In this document: positions 28,384 through 40,153 of the stretch, in pieces
Layout: each line of letters begins with the position of its first letter
How positions within the stretch are numbered: the stretch's first letter is position 1
DNA from: Balneatrix alpica DSM 16621
GTDB taxonomy: Bacteria > Pseudomonadota > Gammaproteobacteria > Pseudomonadales > Balneatricaceae
Length of the DNA stretch: 64,000 bases
Assembly (NCBI RefSeq): GCF_000619885.1
Contig: NZ_JHUZ01000006.1
Span: 310,001 to 374,000 of the forward strand
Direction of reading: 5' to 3'
Program-made: the position numbers and the translations under genes
Notes under the pieces: model-generated
The model's input: the letters and a program-made list of their open reading frames with translations, nothing else
Told to the model about the DNA's origin: nothing
The model's database searches: none

Positions 28384-30618
28384 TTAACGCTGCAATCCAT
28401 TCAGGCTGGCTGAGGCTCCTGGTTTGGTTAAATCTGGGCTAAAGCGCCAACCGGGATTAGCCCGCATGTCGGCATGGGGTTTACCCAGTAGGAAGCCTTG
28501 TCCGAGATCACAATGGAAGCGCTTGAGCAGTTCCAGTTGGGCCTCGGATTCGATGCCTTCTGCCACCACCTGTAGTTGCAGGGTGTGAGCCATAACAATA
28601 ACCGCTTCGACGATTTGTCGATCCTCTTCATCCTTGTCCAGATCAATCACAAAGCTGCGATCCACTTTCAGCGTATTCACCGGCAGCTTCTTCAGCTGGC
28701 TAAGGGAGGAGTAACCGGTGCCGAAATCATCAATGGCAATGCTAAGCCCCAGCTGACGACATTGGTTGAGCTGGTGGATGGCACGTTCCAGATCATCCAG
28801 CAGCATGGATTCGGTAATTTCCAGCTCCAGTAGTAATGGCGGTACTTTTTGTGCGGTCAGCAGGGTGCGCAGGCGCTCGATAAAGTAAGGGTCTTTCAGC
28901 TGTGCAGCACTGACGTTGACGGCAATTTTGACCGGTGGTTGGCCTTGGTTGAGCTGCTGGCTAAGCAGTTTGCAGCTTTGCTCAATCACCCAATAGCCCA
29001 TATCTACTATCAGTCCAGTCCGCTCGGCAATTTCAATAAAGGCGCCAGGATAGATCAGCCCTTTGTGTGGATGTTGCCAGCGTACCAGGGCTTCATATTT
29101 CTGTAGTTGGCCGGTATGGAGGCTAAAGATCGGCTGAAAGTGCAGTACCAGCTCACCACGACGTAGGGCCAGACGTAGCTCTTCTTCCACCTGCATGTTC
29201 TGTACCGCTTGCTCTTGCATTTGCTGGTTATAGAAATGGAAGGTGTTTTTACCCTGTTGTTTGGCGGAGTAGAGTGCTAAGTCAGCATGTTGCATCAGCT
29301 CATTGGCACTTTTGCCATCATTGGGCAGCATGGCAATGCCCAGGGTCGTCTTCATCACAAACTGGTGGTCGGCCAACGGAATCGGCCGGGCGATCAGTTC
29401 TTGGATACGTTCGGCGTAGAAAGCGACGGCGTCGTAACTTTGTACATTGCGCAGCAGCAGGGCAAATTCATCACCGCCTAGACGTACCAATAGATCGGTG
29501 TTTTTTACCTTATTGCGCAAGCGTAGTGCGATTTTGTTGAGTAGCTCATCACCGAGGTCATGGCCGAGGGAGTCATTAATGCGTTTAAAATCATCCAGAT
29601 CGAGGTAAATAAGGGCGGCTTGCTGGTCGCTCCCTAGTTGCAGCACCAAAGCCTCTAGCTCCTGCAACAATAAACGGCGATTGCCTAGCCCGGTGAGGGA
29701 GTCACGAAAGCTGATCCGTTCGACCTCACTGATTTTGGCGTTAATCAGGCGACGCAGCCGTTCCGGCTCTTTTTGCAGGTAGCGCACTAGCCAGGCACAG
29801 CTACCGGCGAGGATGAGCACCATCACGCCCTGCAACAGTAATACCCACAGCCGCTCAACCGGCTGGGAAATCTGCAACTGCCACTGGCTACCGGGCAGAC
29901 GGATGGGGTAAGCCTGACTCAGGCCGGACTGAAAACGTTGTTCTGGGTGGGAGTGGAAGAAGGTTTCACTTTGCCCGGTTTCCAGGTTGGTACGACTGAG
30001 TTGGTAGTGGTAGCCACTACGGGCCAAGTAGGCCAAATTTGTGGCTTCGTAGAGCTTTTCCATGCGGATAAGGACGGAGGCGAGCCCCCAAAACTCTTCT
30101 TGGTCTCCGCGATCAATGAAGATTGGCTGGCGACCAATAATGGCCTCGCCCCCCTGGATCAGCGTAAAGGGGCCGACCAAGATCATGCGGTTTTCCATCA
30201 CTGCCTGCTGGGTCTGGATATTCTGGGTTTGATCTTTACTGCCAGTCAGGACGTTGAGACCCAGGGCGCGTTCATTACCAGCCAGAGGGTAGATGTCAGT
30301 GATGACTCCCCGCGGGGCCAGTTGCAGGTTGGTAAAACCACCCACGACTTCGCTGATCTGCTCGGCTAGTTGGGGAAAATCATCGGGTTTGCCTTGCTCA
30401 CGTCTAACGGCAAGCGCCAGCATCTGAGCGGCAGAAAGGGAACGGAAGATATGACGTTCGAGGGTGGATGCCTGGGTATAGGCCAACTCTTGCAGCGTTT
30501 GATTCACCCCAGCGCGCCATTGTTGGTCATAAATGTAGATGCCCAGCCCGCCTAAGCCTGCTACCGCAAGGAAAATCATCGGTACAAAGAGCCGATGGAG
30601 TAACAGGGAGTTAAGCAT
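28384..30618 (-). CDS. CHASE-GGDEF-EAL cyclic di-GMP protein
   Basis: A 744-residue membrane protein. After an N-terminal helix there is a periplasmic CHASE domain (FTNLQLAPRGVITDIYPLAGNERALGLNVL), a second helix near residue 260, a GGDEF domain with intact LVRLGGDEFALLL, and an EAL domain with KYEALVRW and DDFGTGYSSL. Both catalytic signatures look intact, so it could make and break c-di-GMP; in many such proteins one activity dominates. The inhibitory-site arginine is replaced (KNTD instead of RxxD). ATG 30618 has only a weak TGGAA ribosome site. Monocistronic, with its own terminator. Confidence 0.93.
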   Translation of the reverse strand: MLNSLLLHRLFVPMIFLAVAGLGGLGIYIYDQQWRAGVNQTLQELAYTQASTLERHIFRSLSAAQMLALAVRREQGKPDDFPQLAEQISEVVGGFTNLQLAPRGVITDIYPLAGNERALGLNVLTGSKDQTQNIQTQQAVMENRMILVGPFTLIQGGEAIIGRQPIFIDRGDQEEFWGLASVLIRMEKLYEATNLAYLARSGYHYQLSRTNLETGQSETFFHSHPEQRFQSGLSQAYPIRLPGSQWQLQISQPVERLWVLLLQGVMVLILAGSCAWLVRYLQKEPERLRRLINAKISEVERISFRDSLTGLGNRRLLLQELEALVLQLGSDQQAALIYLDLDDFKRINDSLGHDLGDELLNKIALRLRNKVKNTDLLVRLGGDEFALLLRNVQSYDAVAFYAERIQELIARPIPLADHQFVMKTTLGIAMLPNDGKSANELMQHADLALYSAKQQGKNTFHFYNQQMQEQAVQNMQVEEELRLALRRGELVLHFQPIFSLHTGQLQKYEALVRWQHPHKGLIYPGAFIEIAERTGLIVDMGYWVIEQSCKLLSQQLNQGQPPVKIAVNVSAAQLKDPYFIERLRTLLTAQKVPPLLLELEITESMLLDDLERAIHQLNQCRQLGLSIAIDDFGTGYSSLSQLKKLPVNTLKVDRSFVIDLDKDEEDRQIVEAVIVMAHTLQLQVVAEGIESEAQLELLKRFHCDLGQGFLLGKPHADMRANPGWRFSPDLTKPGASASLNGLQR

Positions 30619-30755
30619 GGCAAATTCCAACAGCGTTAGTTATACCCCCTGACTATGCGGCTGGTTGGTTCGAATCTGTATCAGCAATAGGTAGATTGGC
30701 GCCGTCTGCGCCATGGCTGCCGTGATTAGGGAACTTGGGTCAGTAAGACTGGCAG

Positions 30756-30802
30756 GCCTGACAGTTTAGTCAGGCAAACCCTTGCCCAGAGGGGGCAAGG
30801 GT
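30756..30802. terminator. two tandem hairpins after the AST operon
   Basis: ACCCTTGCCC/GGGCAAGGGT (30778-30802, 10-bp stem, 5-nt loop) and GCCTGAC/GTCAGGC (30756-30775, 7-bp stem) follow the astB stop by 19 bp on the minus strand. The T-run is weak (GGGTTTG), so termination may be partly Rho-dependent. Confidence 0.55.
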
Positions 30803-30820
30803 AAGCTTGAGGCAGGCAGA

Positions 30821-32161
30821 TTAACCGCGTTGGAACGGATAGACTGAGCCCAGATTGAGAATGCGGGTCAGTTCATCCAGGGCGGTACGGGACTCGACCA
30901 GCAGTTTGGGGTCGGCCAGATCGGCTTCGGTTAGACGATCACGATAGTGCTTATCGACCCAGGTGTTGAGGGTGGCGAACAGCTGATCGTTCATCCATAC
31001 CGAGGGATTAACCGCAGCCTTTTCCTGCTCATTCAACACTACCCGCAGACGCAGACAAGCGGGGCCACCGCCGTTGCTCATGGACTGGGTCAGGTTGAAT
31101 ACCTTCACTTCCTTGACCGGGGTGCCAAGGTTGGGCAGCTCCTGCAGATAGGCCCAAACGCTGGGGGTCTTACGGCACTCTTCTGGTACCACAATCGCCA
31201 TGCCGCCGCTGGGCAGGGCAATCAGCTGGGAGTTGAACAGGTAGGATTTTACTGCATCCAGCACCGGTACTTTGGCGGTGGGGACTTCGATCACGTGGAA
31301 CTCACCTTCACCAAAGGCAGCTTTGATCTGGGCATGCACTTCGGCCTGGTTGAGGAAGGCCTGCTCATGGCAGAAATGCACATTCTGGTTACCCACCGCG
31401 ATCACATCGTTGTGGAACACACCGGCATCGATCATCTCCGGGTTCTGCTGGGCGTACACCACCTTGGCGGGGTTGAGGCCATGCAGACGGGCTACCGCTT
31501 CTGAGGCTTCATAGGTGTGACGGGCAGGAAACTTGACCGGCGCCACTTTACGGCTGTCGAAGGCGTATTTACCGAAGACGAAGAACTCCACCCCTTGCTC
31601 ACCGTACTCACGGCAGAAACGGGTATGGTTGGCTGCACCTTCATCACCAAAGTGATCCACGCTGGGCAGGGCGGGGTGATGGGCAAAGTGCTCATCATTG
31701 GCAAACATGGCCTGCAGAATACGGCCAGTGACCGGGTGCTCGGTGGAGCGGTGGAACTTGTTCACCAGGTTGGCAGGGGTAAAGTGCACCCGGCCATCGG
31801 CGGTATCGGCACTGGGGGAAACGGTTGCCGCGTTAGCTGTCCACATGCTGGAGGCGGAACTCACCGCCGCCAAAACCTTGGGCGCCTGCTTGGCTGCGGC
31901 CGCTAGTACCTCGCTATCGGAACCGCTAAAGCCCAGCTTGCGCAGGGTGTGCACATCGGGACGCTCCTGCGGTGCCAAGACCCCTTGCCACAGGCCGAGA
32001 TCGGCCAGGGCTTTCATCTTTTGTAGACCTTGCTTGGCCGCTTCCTTAGGGTTGGAAGGGCTGGCTTCGTTACCCATGGAGGCAACGTTGCCATAAGACA
32101 GACCGGCGTAGTTATGGGTAGGCCCGACCAGACCGTCAAAGTTTGCTTCAAAGGCTTTCAT
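30821..32161 (-). CDS. astB: N-succinylarginine dihydrolase
   Basis: Second step of the arginine succinyltransferase (AST) pathway: N-succinylarginine to N-succinylornithine, CO2 and two ammonia. The 446-residue length equals the family norm (E. coli 447). [18 protein letters not shown] at the N-terminus, [11 protein letters not shown] with a catalytic histidine and [14 protein letters not shown] with the catalytic cysteine near residue 360 are intact. It is the last gene of the operon, 10 bp after astD. Confidence 0.97.
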   Translation of the reverse strand: MKAFEANFDGLVGPTHNYAGLSYGNVASMGNEASPSNPKEAAKQGLQKMKALADLGLWQGVLAPQERPDVHTLRKLGFSGSDSEVLAAAAKQAPKVLAAVSSASSMWTANAATVSPSADTADGRVHFTPANLVNKFHRSTEHPVTGRILQAMFANDEHFAHHPALPSVDHFGDEGAANHTRFCREYGEQGVEFFVFGKYAFDSRKVAPVKFPARHTYEASEAVARLHGLNPAKVVYAQQNPEMIDAGVFHNDVIAVGNQNVHFCHEQAFLNQAEVHAQIKAAFGEGEFHVIEVPTAKVPVLDAVKSYLFNSQLIALPSGGMAIVVPEECRKTPSVWAYLQELPNLGTPVKEVKVFNLTQSMSNGGGPACLRLRVVLNEQEKAAVNPSVWMNDQLFATLNTWVDKHYRDRLTEADLADPKLLVESRTALDELTRILNLGSVYPFQRG

Positions 32162-32171
32162 ACTGGCTCCT

Positions 32172-34674
<2,503 letters not shown>

Positions 34675-34727
34675 GACAGGACAACCTTGTTTTGCTTGCG
34701 GCCACGCCACCATGGCGCGACCCTGGG

Positions 34728-34769
34728 CAGCCGGTGTGGGCCGGCTGAAGACCCGGTATCCACCGGGTC
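34728..34769. repeat. two tandem hairpins between aruF and aruG
   Basis: CAGCCGG/CCGGCTG (34728-34747, 6-nt loop) and GACCCGGT/ACCGGGTC (34750-34769, 4-nt loop) stand side by side in an otherwise compact operon. On the coding (minus) strand no T-run follows. They may stabilise or process the mRNA to set the subunit ratio. Confidence 0.6.
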
Positions 34770-34779
34770 GGTGTTTTGT

Positions 34780-35796
34780 TTACGCTGGCAGGGGGGCCAG
34801 ACGAATTTCGTCGCCTTCTTGCACCTGCAGGGCTTCCGCCTGCTCGGCACTGAGCTGGACTTCGCTCTCACTGGGGCTGAGCGTCAGTACCAGGGCGCGG
34901 AAGCCCTGGGCGCTGGTGTTGCTGACCAGATAAGACTGCTCGCCACCGGCTTGACCGATGCGCACCCGTAGCAGCTCAGAGCTTTGCACGGTACGAATCT
35001 GACGGGCCTGGCACTCCACGGTGGGGCCGCCGTCGAAGATGTCGATATAGCCTTGGCTCTTAAAGCCTTCTTCTTCCAGAATCTGGTAGGCCGGCAGGGT
35101 GTCATCGTGGGGCACGCCCAGCACATCCTGCGCCTCGGGGCTAAGCAGGGGCACATAGACCGGGTATTGCGGCATCAGCTCGGCAATAAAGGCTTTGTTG
35201 GTGATGGAGGTCAGCTGGTCCGCCTGGCTGAAATCCATGCTGAAGAAATGCCGGCCGAGGCTTTCCCAGAAGGGAGAGCGGCCTTGTTCATCGGTGACAC
35301 CACGGATTTCGGAAAACACGGTATTGGCAAAACGCTGGCGATGCTGGGCGATAAAGAGGAAGCGCACCAGTGACATCAGCAGCCGATTCGCCTGTACCCG
35401 GTATTGCTGGTCAAGGAACAGGGTACTGACCAGGGTAGAGCCGGTGTAATCCTGGCACAGGTACAGGGCCGGAATGCGGTTGTGGATATGCAGCTCGCCG
35501 GAGGCGTGCACCACCGACTGCTCCCGGTAGGAGTAGAAGGGGGAACGAATGCCCACCGCTGCCTCCAAGCCGGAGATGCCGACCATCTTATTGCTGGTGG
35601 TGTCGACCAGGGCGAAGTAGTAACGCTCAGGCCCTGGCTGCTCGATATCGCTCTGGAAGGCCTGACGGCTGGCGGAGATCATGCTGCTGAGGGCATCACG
35701 GTTCTTCGGCAGGGTGGTGGTGCCCACCGGAGCTTGGGCAGCAAGTTGCTCCAGATCCGGCAGGTCTTGGAATTCGATCGGACGAACGATTAGCAT
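34780..35796 (-). CDS. aruF: arginine/ornithine N-succinyltransferase, alpha subunit
   Basis: A 338-residue AstA-family subunit, paralogous to AruG along its length (ISGLEAAVGIRSPFYSYREQSVVHAS, FWESLGRHFFSMDFSQADQL). With AruG it forms the succinyltransferase that begins arginine (and ornithine) breakdown. GGAGGCTCC precedes the ATG at 35796; 10 bp separate it from the M20 hydrolase gene. Confidence 0.95.
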   Translation of the reverse strand: MLIVRPIEFQDLPDLEQLAAQAPVGTTTLPKNRDALSSMISASRQAFQSDIEQPGPERYYFALVDTTSNKMVGISGLEAAVGIRSPFYSYREQSVVHASGELHIHNRIPALYLCQDYTGSTLVSTLFLDQQYRVQANRLLMSLVRFLFIAQHRQRFANTVFSEIRGVTDEQGRSPFWESLGRHFFSMDFSQADQLTSITNKAFIAELMPQYPVYVPLLSPEAQDVLGVPHDDTLPAYQILEEEGFKSQGYIDIFDGGPTVECQARQIRTVQSSELLRVRIGQAGGEQSYLVSNTSAQGFRALVLTLSPSESEVQLSAEQAEALQVQEGDEIRLAPLPA

Positions 35797-35806
35797 CGGA
35801 GCCTCC

Positions 35807-37042
35807 TCAGCGGTTCAGCCAGCTGCGGTCGGCATCGGTGGCCAGACGCAGCAGGATCAGGGCAGTGAGCTTAGCGCGCTGACTTAAGCTGGCCACCTCA
35901 ACGTATTCTTCATGGGAATGGATTTTGCCCCCTACTACCCCGAGGGTATCGATATTGGGCAGGCCACAGGCGGCCAGGTTATTGCCATCACAGCAGCCAC
36001 CGGAGGGTTTGAACTCAAGGGACATACCCAGCGCCTGCCCACATTCGCTCACCAGATCAGCCAGCTTGCGATTGGCGGGTGATAACACCTTGGGCTTGCG
36101 GCCAAAACCGCCGTGCAGCTCCAGGCTGATGCCATCGCGGGCATTGATTTCAGCACTCAGGCGTTGCAGGTGGTCAAGGCACCATTGCTCGTCTTCTGGA
36201 CGCTCCAGGCGAATGTTGAACTTCATCACCGCCAGATCCGGCACGATATTGACCGGGCCACCGGCTTTGACATAACCGGGGTTGATGGTGACGCCTTGAC
36301 GCTGACCGTTGAGGTCATCCAGGGCGCTGGTGAAATCGGCCAGGGCGCGGATGGCATTACGACCCAGGTGGTGCTCGCGTCCGGCATGGGCTGCCCGACC
36401 ACGGACGACCACGCTGAAGTTGCCACTGCCTTTGCGTTCGCCGGCTAGATTGCCATCGGGGAAGGCTGGCTCATATAACAGGCCGACCTGGGTGCGTTCA
36501 GCAAAGACGGGGAACAGGGCGCTGGAGCCGGGAGAACCGATTTCTTCATCGGGGTTAAGCAGGATATCCCAGCCCAGTTGATCGGCATAAGGGCTCTGCT
36601 CAAAGGCTTGCAGGGCGGTCAGCATCAGAATCAAACCACCCTTCAGGTCGGCAACGCCGGGGCCATTGAGGGTGTCATCGTCCAGCCAGCGCACCTGCTG
36701 AAAGCTGGAGTCTTGGGGGAAAACGGTGTCGAGGTGACCGCACAAAAAGACACGTAGGGGCGCTTCGGGGCGTTTAGACAGTTGCAGGGCTCGCCCAAGG
36801 GGACGCACTTCTACTTCACCCTTGTCGTTGACGACTTCCTGCGGGGCCACCTCATGCCAGCTCAGCTCGGCACCCAGATTGGCGGCCAGCTCGGCAAAAG
36901 CCTCAGCGGTGCGGTTAACCCCCTCGACGTTGTAGCTGCCGGAGTTGATATTGGCCACCCGAATCAGGTCCTCGACCATGCGTTGTTGCTGGCTGTCGAT
37001 CCAGTCCAGGAAGGGACGGAACTGTTCCGGGGTATGGCTCAT
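35807..37042 (-). CDS. M20-family zinc peptidase/deacylase (glutamate carboxypeptidase-like)
   Basis: A 411-residue metallohydrolase. Zinc ligands are visible in CGHLDTVF, GVADLKGG, LNPDEEIGSPGS, YEPAFPDG and near the C-terminus KIHSHEEYVE; the dimerisation domain carries RGRAAHAGREHHLGRNAI. It resembles carboxypeptidase G2 and acetylornithine deacetylase-like enzymes. It heads the AST operon where another gene (often astC) is usual, so it may release arginine or glutamate from N-acyl compounds or peptides, or act on a pathway intermediate. ATG 37042, AAGGAG site. Confidence 0.88.
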   Translation of the reverse strand: MSHTPEQFRPFLDWIDSQQQRMVEDLIRVANINSGSYNVEGVNRTAEAFAELAANLGAELSWHEVAPQEVVNDKGEVEVRPLGRALQLSKRPEAPLRVFLCGHLDTVFPQDSSFQQVRWLDDDTLNGPGVADLKGGLILMLTALQAFEQSPYADQLGWDILLNPDEEIGSPGSSALFPVFAERTQVGLLYEPAFPDGNLAGERKGSGNFSVVVRGRAAHAGREHHLGRNAIRALADFTSALDDLNGQRQGVTINPGYVKAGGPVNIVPDLAVMKFNIRLERPEDEQWCLDHLQRLSAEINARDGISLELHGGFGRKPKVLSPANRKLADLVSECGQALGMSLEFKPSGGCCDGNNLAACGLPNIDTLGVVGGKIHSHEEYVEVASLSQRAKLTALILLRLATDADRSWLNR

Positions 37043-37108
37043 CTGGGGCTCCTTATTATCTCTGTCAACTGATCGCGGTATGCACGGCGAACAGGGCCAG
37101 TATCATTT

Positions 37109-37135
37109 ATAGCTAGGAGCAGGGCGAGGAGCTAT
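37109..37135. promoter_or_regulatory. inverted repeat in the AST operon promoter region
   Basis: ATAGCT and AGCTAT face each other over 15 bp, about 67-93 bp before the M20 gene start and next to TATAAA on the minus strand. It is a candidate activator site; it does not resemble an ArgR box. Confidence 0.3.
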
Positions 37136-37205
37136 CAGTGATGCGACCGGATTTTGCGATTTCACTCAGATTCGCAAGTCGGGGTCGCAGGGAGGAAAAA
37201 GAAAG

Positions 37206-37232
37206 GGCCCCGTCACGGTAGCGGACGGGGCC
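37206..37232 (-). terminator. intrinsic terminator of the large unknown gene
   Basis: GGCCCCGTC (37206-37214) pairs with GACGGGGCC (37224-37232). On the minus strand the stem is followed by CTTTCTTTTTCC. It lies 6 bp past the stop at 37239. Confidence 0.75.
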
Positions 37233-37238
37233 TGAGGG

Positions 37239-39356
37239 TTACTGGAGGCGCTGATAACGGTAGAGGCTGATCTCGCCCTCTTCGTTATAGAGGCACTGGA
37301 AACCCTTGGCATCGATATTGATGATCTGACAGCTGGCGTTGTAGGCAATCTGTTCATCCCATTCGCCATCGCAGCTATCACGACCCTGGAACTGACCATT
37401 TTCCATCAGCAGACGGCTGCCCTGTTGGCGCCACTGGTAGCTGATGCGGCTGGTATCGCAGTCCAGGCCCGCTTCACGGCCAAGGAACAGGCCTTTGCCA
37501 TCCTGGCCGATCTGCTCTTCACCCACCACGTCCTGGCTTTGGCAGTCATCACTTTGGTTAAACAGCTGATAACGACCGGCCAGCTCCGGCAGCTTAGTCT
37601 GCTGGAATTGGGTGAGTTGTTGGCTACGGGTGCTCCAGCCTTTACCGGTGATGTCCATTTTGACTACCGCTTGCACGGGCATCTGGCGGAGATCATGTAC
37701 CAGGCTGGCCTGCTCGATACAGGCTTGGTCGGCTAAATCGTCCTCCAGACCGCTAAGGTCACTGAGGTCGCGGGCGGGTAGGCTGGCAACCAGCTCTGTG
37801 AGCTTGGTGATATCAACGCTGACGCTGCTAAGGCCGTTAATCTCCAGTTTTTCTTGCTGCAGGGCGCTGGCCTGTTGTTCGGCCTGGGGACCCAGCGCGG
37901 CCACCAGGTGTTGACCCTGGATACCAGCCTTCATGGTCAGGCCGGGCAAGAGCATGGACAGATCTACCTCACCCAGGCTGCCGTCCTGGGGAATCTGAAT
38001 GCCCTGGCCGAAGGGGCTGGCGGCCAGCATGCTGATCAGGGTGCCGGGGTTGTCGCTGGCAATGCTGAGCAGGGCATCCAGCTTGGAATTAAAGGGGTTT
38101 TGCTGATCAAGCTGAAGGCCGTAAAGGCTGAAGCCAATCCCTTTAATACCCTGCATCATGCCGGTGGCCATGCCCAGGTAAGCGGGGCTGAGGCTGGCGC
38201 TGGCCTGTTGCAGCTCAACCAGTTCCGCGCAATCAAATTTGGCTTCGGTAAAGGCTTTCCAGAGCTCCGTGGTAGCGGGTACCAGATTATTGATATCGGT
38301 ACCGAAACCTAAGGAGAACAGCGCTGGTTCAGCCTGCAGGGTGTGGCTGGGCAGGTGACCACGCAGCTTGGCCAGGGCCTGACGAGTCGGCTCGTGTTTG
38401 ATCTCCAGCACGGCTTCAGAATCCACCCGATAGCCCTGGGGGGAGAATTCGCTCTGATAATAACCGCCGACAATACGAGGGGTTTGACTGATTAAACCGA
38501 TGATTTCCTGGCGACAGGCCGGGGTCAGGTCTTGATTCACATTGATCTCAGCACGGCTCAACAGTTGTTGCAGCTGTTGGGCGGCAGGACTGGAGTCAGG
38601 CTGCAGAACCAAACGGGTCAAGCGCTCAAGATGGAACAGCAGGATCATCTCCTCGCTGAAGCCATAATCTTTACGCATCTGCGCCAGTTCAGAGCTTTCT
38701 TGCAGGGAGGTGACCGGCCGCACCAGGCCCAGGCGCTGGCGTACCTGGGCATCATTATCAAAGTTGGAGAGCAGGGTCAGGGTGGCCAGACCCTGTTCCA
38801 GGGTAACGGCCATATCCAGGTATTCACCCTGTTGTTCCAACAGGCGCCAGCGTGATACCTGCAGATGATCCAGTTGACTCTGCTGCGGCTGTAGGCCGCT
38901 GTCTTGGCTGAATTGGTTAAAGGCTTGCCAGAAGTTCTGCTCGTTGTTGACCGGCATCTTGATCACCGGATAGAGCCCATCCATAAAGAAGGCTTGGCTG
39001 CGGCTCAGATCCAAACCATAGCGCTCGACCAGCTGGCTGGGGCGGTCGAGATGGTTGAGCAGATCCAGCAACAGTGCATGAAGAAAGCGGCCACTGGGCT
39101 CGGCGGGTTGCTCTTGCTGAAGCAGAGTACGTATTTCCTGCAGATCCATCTGGCTTAACCCTAGCGGTAGCTTATCCAGATTTTCCGCCAGTTGCGGGTG
39201 AGGTGTGCCACCCACGTAGAAGAAGGTGTCTGCGGGGGCATAGGCCTCCAGTGGCAGAGCATCGGCTCCGAGCCATTGTTTGAACCAGCCCTGTTGCCAG
39301 CCCAGACCAGCACCGGCCGCGATGGCCAATGCGCCTACTCCTAACCATTTTTTCAT
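37239..39356 (-). CDS. large membrane-anchored or exported protein of unknown function (DUF3352-like)
   Basis: A 705-residue protein. A hydrophobic segment at residues 4-20 (WLGVGALAIAAGAGLGW) acts as a signal anchor without a lipobox cysteine or clear cleavage site, so the rest should be periplasmic. LEAYAPADTFFYVGGTPHPQLAENL resembles the start of DUF3352-type proteins. The C-terminal 130 residues hold at least five cysteines (DDCQSQ, LDCDTS, DSCDGEW, ASCQII, FQCLY) that could form disulphides. Its repeated strand-rich blocks suggest a two-lobed fold. No enzyme motif is seen. It has its own terminator and no obvious operon partner. Confidence 0.75.
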   Translation of the reverse strand: MKKWLGVGALAIAAGAGLGWQQGWFKQWLGADALPLEAYAPADTFFYVGGTPHPQLAENLDKLPLGLSQMDLQEIRTLLQQEQPAEPSGRFLHALLLDLLNHLDRPSQLVERYGLDLSRSQAFFMDGLYPVIKMPVNNEQNFWQAFNQFSQDSGLQPQQSQLDHLQVSRWRLLEQQGEYLDMAVTLEQGLATLTLLSNFDNDAQVRQRLGLVRPVTSLQESSELAQMRKDYGFSEEMILLFHLERLTRLVLQPDSSPAAQQLQQLLSRAEINVNQDLTPACRQEIIGLISQTPRIVGGYYQSEFSPQGYRVDSEAVLEIKHEPTRQALAKLRGHLPSHTLQAEPALFSLGFGTDINNLVPATTELWKAFTEAKFDCAELVELQQASASLSPAYLGMATGMMQGIKGIGFSLYGLQLDQQNPFNSKLDALLSIASDNPGTLISMLAASPFGQGIQIPQDGSLGEVDLSMLLPGLTMKAGIQGQHLVAALGPQAEQQASALQQEKLEINGLSSVSVDITKLTELVASLPARDLSDLSGLEDDLADQACIEQASLVHDLRQMPVQAVVKMDITGKGWSTRSQQLTQFQQTKLPELAGRYQLFNQSDDCQSQDVVGEEQIGQDGKGLFLGREAGLDCDTSRISYQWRQQGSRLLMENGQFQGRDSCDGEWDEQIAYNASCQIINIDAKGFQCLYNEEGEISLYRYQRLQ

Positions 39357-39482
39357 GGGGTGGGATTCCTTGTCCGTTACCAGAGTGCAGAGGGGGATCT
39401 GCGAACGCGGACAATACTAAACATTTAGTTACATGAAGGGTATGGGGAATTAACAAAAAGCCTGGAATAAAGCCGGGAAGGG

Positions 39483-39508
39483 GCAAGCAAGCCTAAGGGC
39501 TTGCTTGC
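39483..39508. terminator. strong hairpin after the secreted HbpS-like gene
   Basis: GCAAGCAAGCC pairs perfectly with GGCTTGCTTGC (11 bp, TAAG loop), 7 bp past the stop at 39516. On the minus strand the sequence after it is CCCCTTCCC, a poor T-run, so its efficiency as a terminator is uncertain. Confidence 0.55.
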
Positions 39509-39515
39509 AGGGGCA

Positions 39516-40010
39516 TTAGTTGGCGAATACCGCCTGAATAGCTTGTTCGGCACAGGCTTGATCCAGGTGACCACCGGGGGCGCCACCGACACCAATGCCG
39601 CCCAGGCGTTTACCGTCCTGTTGCAAGGGCAAGCCGCCCCCCAGTAACAATAGGTTGTCATCCATTGCCGCCAGTCCGGCTAACTCTGGCTTATCGGCAA
39701 TGAGTTGGCCGAGCTCGGCGGTATTACGGCCCATGCTGGCGGCGGTGTAGGCCTTGCGGAAGCTGCTGCTAACGGTATGGGGGCCGGCGAAGTCAGAACG
39801 AACAAAGGCTCGCAGAGTGCCAGCACTGTCGACTACGCTGACAGCGACGTTATAGCCATCTTTTTGGCAAGCCTGTAATGCCAGCTCAGCCAACTGTTGG
39901 CTGCTGCTCTGGCTCAGTAGGGGTTGTTGATTCAAGGTGGCGCTGTGGCCGACAGTGGCGAACAGGCTAAGGCTCAGGCCGGCTAACAGATGAGTGAAGG
40001 TGTTGTTCAT
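39516..40010 (-). CDS. secreted GlcG/HbpS-like protein
   Basis: A 164-residue protein with a clear signal peptide (MNNTFTHLLAGLSLSLFATVGHS, cut before ATLN), hence periplasmic. The DUF336 core is intact: YNVAVSVVDSAGTLRAFVRSDFAGPHT, SFRKAYTAASMGRNT and GGIGVGGAPGGHLDQACAEQAI. Streptomyces HbpS is a secreted haem-binding octamer that modulates the SenS-SenR two-component system. Here the gene is divergent from an OmpR-type regulator and kinase, an analogous layout, so a similar sensing role is a reasonable inference. GGGAGGAA precedes ATG 40010. Confidence 0.88.
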   Translation of the reverse strand: MNNTFTHLLAGLSLSLFATVGHSATLNQQPLLSQSSSQQLAELALQACQKDGYNVAVSVVDSAGTLRAFVRSDFAGPHTVSSSFRKAYTAASMGRNTAELGQLIADKPELAGLAAMDDNLLLLGGGLPLQQDGKRLGGIGVGGAPGGHLDQACAEQAIQAVFAN

Positions 40011-40076
40011 GGCAGTTCCTCCCAGGGCGATGTATGTCGTAACAGGTTAGGGGGCGGAACTTACCCCAAACTTGCC

Positions 40077-40102
40077 GCAAGATTACCCTTTGGCAATCTT
40101 GC
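40077..40102. promoter_or_regulatory. 8-bp inverted repeat between the HbpS-like gene and the two-component genes
   Basis: GCAAGATT and AATCTTGC flank a 10-bp spacer in the 143-bp divergent region. The overlapping direct repeats CTTGCCGC and CTTGCCCGC fit an OmpR-type regulator binding both promoters. It is the best candidate operator of the response regulator. Confidence 0.5.
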
Positions 40103-40153
40103 CCGCGGCCTGGTGGCAATTCAGTACACTCAGCACCAAGAAGGAGGAAGGTT

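Noticed and set aside
40091-40102. Sigma-54-like TGGCA...TTGC before the response regulator gene
   Set aside because: The spacing between the GG and GC elements is several bases too short.
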